A stretch of DNA of 6,908 nt from Candidatus Tenebribacter mawsonii (GTDB lineage: Bacteria > Cloacimonadota > Cloacimonadia > Cloacimonadales > TCS61): NCBI GenBank assembly GCA_030765665.1, contig JAVCCD010000274.1:1-6908 (forward strand), given 5' to 3'. The translations under genes were made by a program, and so were the position numbers. Of this stretch, positions 1 through 6,094 are shown one piece after another. Each line of letters starts with the position of its first letter. Positions within the stretch are counted from its first letter, which is position 1. The notes under the pieces were generated by a model. It had not been told where the DNA came from and did no database searches. It saw only the letters and a program-made list of their open reading frames with translations.

Positions 1-578
1 ATGAAGAAGATCTTGATGGCAGAGAACTATTTGCCTTAGAGATAGTGTCAAATGATGAAGATGGAAACTGGTCTCCACGAGATAATGATTATTATGATCT
101 GTCTTGGTCCAATTTTATAACAGGCTATCTTCTTCCAGATGAAAAGGGAAGAACATATTTTGCTGATGAAAATATCCCTTCCGGATACAATGTTAAATGG
201 GCTTATTACTTACGTTTGTATAGAAAAATAGATATCATTCTAGATGCCAATTTAACAATATTTGAAACAGGCGCATTCCCTCCTCAAGAGATAACTTACA
301 CAAAAGATGGAGAATCTTATACTGAAAGTTCTATTGGAGTGGAAAACTTTATCTCAGAATATGTAAGTGAAGATCCACATAATTATCAATATCTTTTTAC
401 TGCAGCCGATGGCTGGATTAATGATGACTCTGATAATATTTTTGATTGGGATACAATTCAAAATAGTTTTTGGCTTCCTGAACAAAATAAAGCTATTTTC
501 TTAGATACGAATTTTGATACAATTTATAAGAGTGTTAAAATTGTAGAAAATTTAGAACTAATAGAGATTCAAAGATAG
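1..578 (+). CDS. 3' part of an extracytoplasmic protein with tandem degenerate sulfite-oxidase-fold-like domains (5'-truncated)
   Basis: The frame is open from base 3 to the TAG at 576-578, giving 191 visible residues. A GTG at 45 exists, but the frame runs on upstream with similar residues, so the gene most likely begins outside the window. I see the end of one domain (about visible residues 1-85, with a segment P-S-G-Y-N-V-K-W-A-Y-Y-L) followed by a second, nearly complete copy. The second copy has S-I-G-V-E-N-F-I, then a strand ending T-A-A-D-G-W, and a closing strand V-E-N-L-E-L-I-E-I. The same order of elements occurs in the secreted proteins at 1123-2031 and 2462-2890, where the match to the sulfite oxidase-type molybdopterin fold is clearer. 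There is no cysteine in the visible part, so a catalytic molybdenum site is very unlikely. The protein is rich in Asp, Tyr and Trp and has no membrane segment here, so it is probably periplasmic or surface exposed. Its stop codon overlaps the next start by one base. The family assignment is inference; an unrelated beta-rich domain is possible. Confidence 0.6.
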   Translation, partial: EEDLDGRELFALEIVSNDEDGNWSPRDNDYYDLSWSNFITGYLLPDEKGRTYFADENIPSGYNVKWAYYLRLYRKIDIILDANLTIFETGAFPPQEITYTKDGESYTESSIGVENFISEYVSEDPHNYQYLFTAADGWINDDSDNIFDWDTIQNSFWLPEQNKAIFLDTNFDTIYKSVKIVENLELIEIQR

Positions 579-1114
579 TGAACTGGTTAAGAAAATATTC
601 CTCTCAAGATTTGCTTTTTATAGCAATATTGAGTGCGTTAGGATTAGCAGCTAAACCCATAATCACTCCACTTATTCATCTTATTTCTGCTCCTCTGATG
701 ATACCTGGAGGCTCACTTGCAGGAGGTTTGTACATGATGTGGATAGCACTTGCGATTGCTATTGTGAATAAACCCGGTGCGGGTTTATTGGTTGGTATTA
801 CACAGGCTATTGTGATGCTTAGTATGGGATATTTTGGAAATCATGGAGCTATCTCACTTATTAGTTATACGCTACCTGGTTTGTTGGCAGAGTTCATTGC
901 GTTGTTTTTTAAAAATAAGGGAACTTTAGCATTTCACGTTCTTGCTGTAACTGTTTCCAATCTTACAGGTGCCACTATTGTAACAATCATTGTAATGAGG
1001 TTGGCAGCGATTCCTTTCTTAATATCACTTATCGCTGCTACTATTTCTGGAATAGTTGGTGGCATCATTTCATTTTCAATGTTCAATAAACTTAAAAAGT
1101 ATAAAATTATATAG
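578..1114 (+). CDS. ECF transporter substrate-binding (S) component, YkoE-like
   Basis: A 178-residue integral membrane protein with about six hydrophobic segments (roughly residues 10-27, 33-45, 49-63, 68-86, 91-110 and 120-168, the last long enough for two helices). This is the size and layout expected of an ECF S component, which binds the ligand directly in the inner membrane. The segment G-G-S-L-A-G-G-L-Y-M-M-W followed by K-P-G-A-G-L-L resembles the E/G-x-x-Y-G-I-W ... K-P-G-A-A-L region of YkoE, the S component of a thiamin/hydroxymethylpyrimidine importer. That resemblance is recalled, not computed, and does not fix the substrate. The start is the GTG at 578, overlapping the preceding TAG by one base (TAGTG). 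A weak AGAG at 563-566 is the only ribosome-site candidate, so translational coupling is likely. The two ATPases and the T component needed to energise it are encoded downstream in the same transcript direction. I am confident of the S-component role and unsure of the ligand. Confidence 0.8.
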   Translation: MNWLRKYSSQDLLFIAILSALGLAAKPIITPLIHLISAPLMIPGGSLAGGLYMMWIALAIAIVNKPGAGLLVGITQAIVMLSMGYFGNHGAISLISYTLPGLLAEFIALFFKNKGTLAFHVLAVTVSNLTGATIVTIIVMRLAAIPFLISLIAATISGIVGGIISFSMFNKLKKYKII

Positions 1115-1117
1115 AGG
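1113..1117 (+). promoter_or_regulatory. ribosome binding site for the gene at 1123
   Basis: AGAGG lies 5 bases before the ATG at 1123 and overlaps the stop codon of the S-component gene. It supports this ATG as the true start, which also gives an intact signal peptide. Confidence 0.7.
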
Positions 1118-1122
1118 AAAAA

Positions 1123-2031
1123 ATGAAAATTAAACTTGTAGGAATAATTATGTTGCTTAATTCACTACTTTTTTCAATTGAACTTATAGATGCAGATAGA
1201 ATTGTGCAGATTGATCGAGCAAAATTGCAGAATTATAATAAAATTGAAATAACAACACAACGTAATAAAGATGGAGAAGAGAAAAACGATAACTGGATTG
1301 GTATAAAAATTACTGATATTCTCGATGAATTTAAGGTTACTAATTACGATAAGTTGTGCTTTATATCTTCAGATAACTATCTGGTACGAATTTCTAAAGA
1401 GGATCTTTTAAGTAATGAAAGTATCTTAGCTTTAGTTAGGAATGGAAAGAATCTTGATGACGAACATATTCGCCTAGTTATCCCCTCAATTAGAGATATG
1501 TTCTGGATACAAGATATTAGTACAATTAAAACTGAAACAATTTCCGATCTTCCATTTCCTCACACAATTCACTTTGCTGAGTCAATTTTACATCAAACAC
1601 AAATTAGAGAAGAACTTCCTCCTTTTGTTAAAGTATCCGGTTATACATTTACTGAAATCATGTCTTCAGCATTTCCATTTCTAAAAGACGAGATATTGAT
1701 TGTTGGGAAAGACGGCGTGAAACATAATTTGGATTATGATAACTATCTTAAGAATGCTGTTTTGATAAAACGTGATAATTCATTAGACTTGAGAAGTCCT
1801 GACATGCCGGCAGGCATGTGGATAAAAGACCTAGCATATGTTCAGATTTTTGATGTTGCAGTTATATTTATCAATCACTTTTCATCATTGGAAGATGTAA
1901 GAAGTCTTCTTGATTGGGACAATTTTCCTGAGAAAGTAATTCTACATACTGATGAAAAGACAGAAAAACATATTTCTAGTGAAAAATTTAATTTTGGAAT
2001 ATGGAGTAAAGCAAGATGGTTAGAATGGTAA
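1123..2031 (+). CDS. secreted protein with two degenerate sulfite-oxidase/molybdopterin-fold-like domains
   Basis: A 302-residue protein with a signal peptide at residues 1-18 (K-I-K, hydrophobic core, then L-L-F-S before I-E), so it is exported. Domain 1 (about 22-138) shows D-N-W-I-G-I-K-I-T-D-I-L, then C-F-I-S-S-D-N-Y, and then I-R-L-V-I-P (116-121) followed by F-W-I-Q-D-I. These match in order the W-x-G-V-x-L-x-D-L-L, S-x-D-G-Y and R-L-V-V-P ... W-V-K-W elements of the sulfite oxidase-type molybdopterin domain. Domain 2 (about 165-245) repeats the plan in shorter form: S-G-Y-T-F-T-E-I-M, V-G-K-D-G-V, and M-P-A-G-M-W-I-K-D-L. The only cysteine is Cys79, inside the strand before S-S-D and not at the usual molybdenum-ligand position, so I infer a binding or structural role and not catalysis. 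A tail of about 57 residues after 245 is unassigned. The gene overlaps the next one by 16 bases and follows the ECF S component, which suggests a part in handling the imported ligand in the periplasm. Confidence 0.65.
   Translation: MKIKLVGIIMLLNSLLFSIELIDADRIVQIDRAKLQNYNKIEITTQRNKDGEEKNDNWIGIKITDILDEFKVTNYDKLCFISSDNYLVRISKEDLLSNESILALVRNGKNLDDEHIRLVIPSIRDMFWIQDISTIKTETISDLPFPHTIHFAESILHQTQIREELPPFVKVSGYTFTEIMSSAFPFLKDEILIVGKDGVKHNLDYDNYLKNAVLIKRDNSLDLRSPDMPAGMWIKDLAYVQIFDVAVIFINHFSSLEDVRSLLDWDNFPEKVILHTDEKTEKHISSEKFNFGIWSKARWLEW
1802..1819 (+). repeat. GC-rich inverted repeat inside a coding region
   Basis: Arms of 7 bases (ACATGCC at 1802-1808 and GGCATGT at 1813-1819) flank a 4-base loop GGCA. 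Inside it lies the perfect 8-base palindrome TGCCGGCA (1805-1812). It stands out as much more GC-rich than the surrounding sequence. It encodes D-M-P-A-G-M-W in domain 2 of the secreted protein, at a place where the fold expects a conserved turn, so protein constraint could explain it. Confidence 0.5.
2003..2006 (+). promoter_or_regulatory. ribosome binding site favouring the ATG at 2016
   Basis: GGAG lies 9 bases before the ATG at 2016 but 18 bases before the alternative in-frame ATG at 2025. It therefore favours the earlier start, even though this overlaps the upstream gene by 16 bases. Confidence 0.5.
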
Positions 2032-2465
2032 AATTAGCTTCTATTGTAGTTATTGTTCTCATCTTTATTGCTTGTTCTCCCAGTAACTTGATTCTAACAG
2101 GAAACATTGAAGCTAATACAAAAATTACTTATGAAGGTAAATTCGATGAAATTCTTGATGTTGTTGCACCAAATGCAAAATATGCACTTTTAATTGGAAC
2201 TGATGGGACGGCTGTGTTATTAACTTCACAAAGTTTTTCTAATATTTACATCCAGAAAAATAATAGCGTTTGGGATTCTAAAGCAACTAATTTACCTGCC
2301 GTATGCAATATTCGTAATCTAAAAGAGATTTGCATTTACTCAAGAATTCCGAATAATAATAATAACTTCGCCGATCGACTAAATAATTTTGAATTTCTAG
2401 GGCAGAGTAGCAAAAATGGGTATTACATTAGAAAATACAAAGAACGAAATGGAGATCAATTTTGA
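2016..2465 (+). CDS. small lipoprotein of an ECF/TonB uptake operon, possibly a third type of the same fold
   Basis: A 149-residue protein whose N-terminus is a lipoprotein signal: positive residues, a hydrophobic stretch (7-19) and I-F-I-A-C with the lipidated cysteine at residue 20, followed by Ser. By the usual rule this residue does not hold it back at the inner membrane, so the outer membrane is likely, although sorting rules vary between phyla. Residues 40-70 (G-K-F-D-E-I-L-D-V-V, then Y-A-L-L-I-G-T-D-G-T) match the helix and strand-plus-D-G elements of the exported domains encoded on either side. It may be a shortened copy, but the R-L-V-I-P ... W-I-K part is not recognisable, so this is tentative. 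Two further cysteines, Cys97 and Cys106, lie nine residues apart. Five asparagines in a row (113-117) come from an AAT-type tandem repeat at 2352-2366. The start could alternatively be the ATG at 2025. No family is recognised with confidence. Confidence 0.6.
   Translation: MVRMVKLASIVVIVLIFIACSPSNLILTGNIEANTKITYEGKFDEILDVVAPNAKYALLIGTDGTAVLLTSQSFSNIYIQKNNSVWDSKATNLPAVCNIRNLKEICIYSRIPNNNNNFADRLNNFEFLGQSSKNGYYIRKYKERNGDQF
2451..2454 (+). promoter_or_regulatory. ribosome binding site supporting a TTG start at 2462
   Basis: GGAG lies 7 bases before TTG at 2462. The protein from this TTG begins M-K-R plus a hydrophobic stretch, a typical N-terminus for an anchored protein. The next possible ATG-type starts would remove that segment, so the TTG is the likely start. 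Confidence 0.65.
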
Positions 2466-2890
2466 AAAGAATTTTAATTATTCTTGGAATTTTATGTATA
2501 ATTCTTTTTGTACTTATCTTATATCAGAAAAGCGATGTTACAAACGAAGAAGGAATTAAAATATTTTATAAAAATCAAGAGTTCTATCTTTCATATTCTG
2601 AAATTCGTTTACACAAGCAAGTTAGTTTTACAACTAATCGTGATGACGTTTTCAGCGGATACAACATTTTCAACATTCTAAGTTCAATAGATATCTCAAC
2701 AAGTAGCAATTCTAATTTCACTCTTCAATCTAGAGATGGTGGCTCACTCAAATTAACTAAAGAAGAGAACGAGACCTTCTATCTTGTATTTCAAGAAGAC
2801 ACAACTGGACAATTTATTCGGTTAGTTATTCCAACAGATGAATTTAGCCAGCGTTGGATCAAATATATAGTTACTATAGAAATTGAATAA
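2462..2890 (+). CDS. membrane-anchored single-domain protein, sulfite-oxidase-fold-like
   Basis: A 142-residue protein with an N-terminal membrane segment (about 4-21) and no clear cleavage site, so it is probably tethered to the inner membrane with the domain in the periplasm. This is the copy in which the sulfite oxidase-type fold is easiest to see. It has S-G-Y-N-I-F-N-I-L (65-73), L-Q-S-R-D-G-G (88-94), F-I-R-L-V-I-P (118-124) and R-W-I-K-Y-I-V-T-I-E-I (131-141), close to the R-L-V-V-P ... R-W-V-K-W-L-x-x-I-E ending of the molybdopterin domain. The domain is short, and the only cysteine (Cys12) is in the membrane segment, so the molybdenum ligand is absent. It starts with TTG, overlapping the lipoprotein stop by four bases (TTGA), and its own TAA shares one base with the first ATPase start. 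A tether next to the ECF complex would suit delivery of ligand to the S component; that is inference. Confidence 0.65.
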   Translation: MKRILIILGILCIILFVLILYQKSDVTNEEGIKIFYKNQEFYLSYSEIRLHKQVSFTTNRDDVFSGYNIFNILSSIDISTSSNSNFTLQSRDGGSLKLTKEENETFYLVFQEDTTGQFIRLVIPTDEFSQRWIKYIVTIEIE

Positions 2891-3555
2891 TGTTAGAACT
2901 TAACAATATCTCATTTTGTTATAATTCATCACCATTACTCATTAAAGATTTTTCTTTCAATGCTGAGAAAGGAGATATAATAGCTGTTATTGGAGAAAGT
3001 GGATCTGGTAAAACCACACTTTTAAATATTATTTGTAGTGTGATCCCTAAAATATTTGTGGGAGAATTATCAGGCACAATTATTTATGATGATCAAGATA
3101 TTTCCAATTTATCACTACCAGAAGTTGCACCCTTAATTAGCCTGTTAATGCAGCATCCTGATAATCAACTCTTCTTTCCAACCGTTGAGCAGGAACTCAG
3201 CTTTGCTCCGGAAAATCTTAAAGTTTTAACAAAAGATATAATTAGAAGAATTGATAGCGTTCTTGCGAAATTAGATATTGAAAATCTGCGATTCAAAGAA
3301 ACAACCTCACTATCATTTGGGCAGAAAAAATTAGTTACACTTGCTTCAATTATCACACTATCACCAGATGTTTATCTACTTGATGAACCATTTGCGGGTC
3401 TTTCAAAAGACTATGCAAAACTCATTTCCAATGAAATCAAAGCTCAAGCTGAAAGTGGAAAAATATTTTTTCTTGCAGGTCATACAAATGAAATTGCTGA
3501 ATTAGCTAATAAAACTATTCAAATGGGAAAGTTAAATGAAAATCATAAAAATTGA
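2890..3555 (+). CDS. ecfA1: ECF transporter ATP-binding protein, first of two (variant signature motif)
   Basis: A 221-residue cytoplasmic ABC ATPase. Walker A is G-E-S-G-S-G-K-T (35-42). The Q-loop is M-Q-H-P-D-N-Q-L-F (87-95), a form typical of ECF/cobalt-type ATPases. The signature is L-S-F-G-Q (141-145) in place of L-S-G-G-Q, Walker B is V-Y-L-L-D-E-P (161-167) with the catalytic Glu166, and the switch is His198. The D-loop reads A-G-L-S in place of the usual S-G-L-D. The protein should pair with the second ATPase at 3536-4210 to drive the S and T proteins by ATP hydrolysis. The length is near the short end for ECF ATPases, which often carry an extra C-terminal dimerisation part. The start shares one base with the previous stop (TAATG) and has no clear ribosome site, so coupling is likely. 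The symbol reflects family and gene order only. Confidence 0.92.
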   Translation: MLELNNISFCYNSSPLLIKDFSFNAEKGDIIAVIGESGSGKTTLLNIICSVIPKIFVGELSGTIIYDDQDISNLSLPEVAPLISLLMQHPDNQLFFPTVEQELSFAPENLKVLTKDIIRRIDSVLAKLDIENLRFKETTSLSFGQKKLVTLASIITLSPDVYLLDEPFAGLSKDYAKLISNEIKAQAESGKIFFLAGHTNEIAELANKTIQMGKLNENHKN

Positions 3556-4210
3556 AGATCTATCATTTGCCTATCAATTAAATAATCCCATTTTCACAAA
3601 TGCTTCAATTGAGCTTCCAATTAATGAGATCTCATTAATAAAAGGAGCAAATGGTTCAGGTAAAACAACACTATGTCGTATTCTCAGTGGTTTAGAAAAA
3701 AATTATTCCGGTCTAATTAGCTTTAATGATCTTGATTTCAAGTCAGTTTCTTTTGCTGATAAGGCACAAGTAGTTACATACCTAAAACAAGAGCCGTTAT
3801 CAAATGTGGTTGCAGCTACTCCGGATGAAGATCTTACTTTATGGCAACATGGTTTTGATAAAAACAACGAGAAATCACATTCTGAGCTTAGATACAAAGT
3901 TATGAAAAAATTTAAGATCGAACATTTAAAAGATAAACCTTTTTGGGAAATGAGTGGTGGACAAATTAAGCGAATTGGATTAGCAGCACTTCTAATTAAT
4001 TATGATAAATACTGGATTTTAGATGAACCTATATCTGGACTTGATAACACACTTATAGGTATATTTACATCAATATTAGAAGAGAGAAAAACTCTGGGAA
4101 AAGGTTGCCTTATTATATCACATAAAGAAGATTACTTCAATAATCTTATTGATAAAAGTTACTCTATTGAAAATAAAAAATTTGAAAACTATGGTAAGAG
4201 GTTTTTTTGA
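3536..4210 (+). CDS. ecfA2: ECF transporter ATP-binding protein, second of two
   Basis: A 224-residue cytoplasmic ABC ATPase with a full set of canonical motifs. Walker A is G-A-N-G-S-G-K-T (37-44), the Q-loop is L-K-Q-E-P (83-87), and A-T-P-D-E-D-L (94-100) matches the A-T-V-x-E-D-L type segment of ECF ATPases. The signature is M-S-G-G-Q (139-143), Walker B is I-L-D-E-P (161-165) with Glu164, the D-loop is S-G-L-D (167-170) and the switch is His196. It overlaps the first ATPase gene by 20 bases. In YkoD-type systems the two ATPase halves are fused; here they are separate. The start at 3536 keeps the first beta strand (K-I-I-K-I-E-D-L-S-F) that precedes Walker A at the usual distance. A weak GGGA at 3525-3528 is the best ribosome site. 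It should form a heterodimer with the first ATPase, in which the sites would be asymmetric because the partner's signature and D-loop are altered. Confidence 0.93.
   Translation: MKIIKIEDLSFAYQLNNPIFTNASIELPINEISLIKGANGSGKTTLCRILSGLEKNYSGLISFNDLDFKSVSFADKAQVVTYLKQEPLSNVVAATPDEDLTLWQHGFDKNNEKSHSELRYKVMKKFKIEHLKDKPFWEMSGGQIKRIGLAALLINYDKYWILDEPISGLDNTLIGIFTSILEERKTLGKGCLIISHKEDYFNNLIDKSYSIENKKFENYGKRFF
4196..4201 (+). promoter_or_regulatory. ribosome binding site supporting a TTG start at 4207
   Basis: AAGAGG lies 5 bases before TTG at 4207. Starting there gives a textbook signal peptide for the receptor (M-K-K, hydrophobic core), whereas no nearby ATG would. The site is inside the end of the second ATPase gene. 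Confidence 0.75.
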
Positions 4211-6093
4211 AAAAATTTCACCTATTAATTTTGCTAATTTTCTTTGTGAATTTAATGTTTGCAGATGAAATTAATTCACTTAAAACTAAATTGCGACATT
4301 ACAGTTTAGATGGAATAAGAATAATTGCTGATAAACCACAAGAAACAATTGGAGCTGTAGATATAATTGAGTTTGATCCGACTCTTTCACTTCCAGAAAC
4401 GAATATTGCAGAATCAGTTGAAAAAATTAACGGATTGCATGTTTCTACAGGTGGAAAAGCAGGGAGCACATTGCGACTTAGAGGTTTTGATAATGACCAA
4501 ATAATGATAATGCTTGATGGTAGACCACTTGGAGGTGGATACTTTGGTAATGTTGATCTAAACACAATACCTGTGTCTGACATCAAGGAGATTAGGATAC
4601 TCAAAGGTCCAGTTTCTTCACTTTATGGTTCTGACACAATGGGTGGAGTAATCAATATTATCACCGATTCACCCTCGAATTCATCTTGGTTGAAAATGGG
4701 AACTGAATTCAAAAGAAATAATACAAATAAATCGTTTGTTTCATCAACACACGATCTAGGTGAATGGGATTATTGGTTTTATGCATCTCATTACCAAACT
4801 GACGGTTTCATACTTTCCAACGATTTTATTCCTACAAATTTCGAGAATGGAGAAGAGAGAGAGAATTGTGCAAGAGATCAATGGGATATCCAAACTAAAC
4901 TTAACTTCACACTTTTCGATTTTCACTCACTTGGTTTTCAAGCAGGTTATACTTTCATGAACACAAAAGAAATTCCTGAAAGCATCTTTGAGAATAATAA
5001 ACGCGAATTTATTGATTGGAGCCGCTATCAACTTTCAACACTCGGTTCATTCCAATTAAGACACAACTTTACAACAGATATAAATATTTATTATGATCGA
5101 TATGATGATACTTACGCTGAATTTAATCCTCAAACTGGAGAGATGTATTCTCAGTGGCCATCAAACATAGATAGTTGGATACTTGGGGCCCATCAGAAAT
5201 TTAATTGGGATATTACAGATAATTTCAATTCTACATTTGGATATCGTTCTGAGAAGCAATCCTATTTACGAAAAGATAATGGAGATTATCCTGAGTGGTA
5301 TGGTAATGAGAAGTCTATACATAATGGTTTTTGGCAGACTGAATTTTCATATAAAACATTCAATTTCACATTGGGTAGTGGAGTTTCATTCTTCAAACAA
5401 GATAGCAGAGATAATTGGATATCTCATTTCGAACCATCTACAGGAATTTATTATAAAAGTTCTCAGAACTGGAAATACTCAATTGCTTTCTCTTCCAACA
5501 CAAAATATCCCACAATGCATCAATTATTCAGCTCCAGTAGTGGAAATGAAGCTCTCAAAGAAGAACGCGCAATAAAAAGCGAATTCAATTTACTTGTACC
5601 TTATTCTTTCGATTATTTTTCAGGTTCCATACAACAATCTTTCTTTTATAATCATATCACCGGGTTAATCGAGAAGCTTGGTGGCACATATTCAAATATT
5701 GATCAGATAGATTCTTATGGCTATGAAATTTCATCAAAGTTTTATTTCATCTGGGAACATCAAACAGATTATTCTTATATTAAATATTCAAATGAAAGTA
5801 ATGCAAAGTTATTGGAAACCCCAAGCCATTCAATAAGATTTATAGAACGGGTTAAACTTCCATCTTCAGTAACCTTGGAATATAATTCTGTTTGGAAGGA
5901 TGTAAGATATACTGAAGAAAATGTTGATCTCCCCTCTTTCTGGTTACATTCAGTATTTATTAATTACAAGATTAGCAGATACAAATTTTTGTTTGGTGTT
6001 GAGAACATTTTCGATTTGAATTATCAAGAAGAATATGGTTATCCTGGTGAAGGAGTAAACTTTATATTTAGCTTGAGAGGAGAATTCTTTTAG
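4207..6093 (+). CDS. TonB-dependent outer-membrane receptor (BtuB-sized)
   Basis: A 628-residue outer-membrane active-transport barrel that uses TonB energy to bring a scarce ligand into the periplasm. The signal peptide is residues 1-19, with likely cleavage in M-F-A|D-E. A TonB-box-like segment L-D-G-I-R-I-I-A-D (34-42) is followed by the plug domain (about 45-155). The plug shows L-R-L-R-G-F-D, I-M-L-D-G-R-P-L, I-K-E-I-R-I-L-K-G-P and S-L-Y-G-S-D-T-M-G-G-V-I-N-I-I, all standard for the family. The remainder is beta-barrel with aromatic-rich strands, ending in N-I-F-D-L-N-Y and a C-terminal Phe as expected for barrel assembly. The length is close to BtuB, the cobalamin receptor, and shorter than most siderophore receptors, but this does not prove a substrate. 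It starts with TTG overlapping the second ATPase stop by four bases (TTGA) and lies between the ATPase genes and the T-component gene, so it almost certainly feeds this ECF importer. Confidence 0.95.
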   Translation: MKKFHLLILLIFFVNLMFADEINSLKTKLRHYSLDGIRIIADKPQETIGAVDIIEFDPTLSLPETNIAESVEKINGLHVSTGGKAGSTLRLRGFDNDQIMIMLDGRPLGGGYFGNVDLNTIPVSDIKEIRILKGPVSSLYGSDTMGGVINIITDSPSNSSWLKMGTEFKRNNTNKSFVSSTHDLGEWDYWFYASHYQTDGFILSNDFIPTNFENGEERENCARDQWDIQTKLNFTLFDFHSLGFQAGYTFMNTKEIPESIFENNKREFIDWSRYQLSTLGSFQLRHNFTTDINIYYDRYDDTYAEFNPQTGEMYSQWPSNIDSWILGAHQKFNWDITDNFNSTFGYRSEKQSYLRKDNGDYPEWYGNEKSIHNGFWQTEFSYKTFNFTLGSGVSFFKQDSRDNWISHFEPSTGIYYKSSQNWKYSIAFSSNTKYPTMHQLFSSSSGNEALKEERAIKSEFNLLVPYSFDYFSGSIQQSFFYNHITGLIEKLGGTYSNIDQIDSYGYEISSKFYFIWEHQTDYSYIKYSNESNAKLLETPSHSIRFIERVKLPSSVTLEYNSVWKDVRYTEENVDLPSFWLHSVFINYKISRYKFLFGVENIFDLNYQEEYGYPGEGVNFIFSLRGEFF

Positions 6094-6094
6094 G

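Noticed and set aside
2352..2366. AAT tandem repeat
   Set aside because: Only about five units, giving five asparagines. In-frame triplets in AT-rich DNA are common, so it is not an array of interest.
3165..4604. Open frames on the - strand within the ATPase and receptor genes
   Set aside because: They lie inside genes with clear ABC and TonB receptor motifs, show low-complexity Ser/Leu-rich products typical of antisense reading, and match nothing I recognise.
4844..4864. GA-rich tract in the receptor gene
   Set aside because: Short, imperfect and coding for E-E-R-E-N. Nothing shows phase variation, and the frame is intact on both sides.
4760..5575. Alternative + strand open frames inside the receptor gene
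   Set aside because: The receptor frame is continuous with the right strands and C-terminus, so these are out-of-frame shadows and not evidence of a frameshift.
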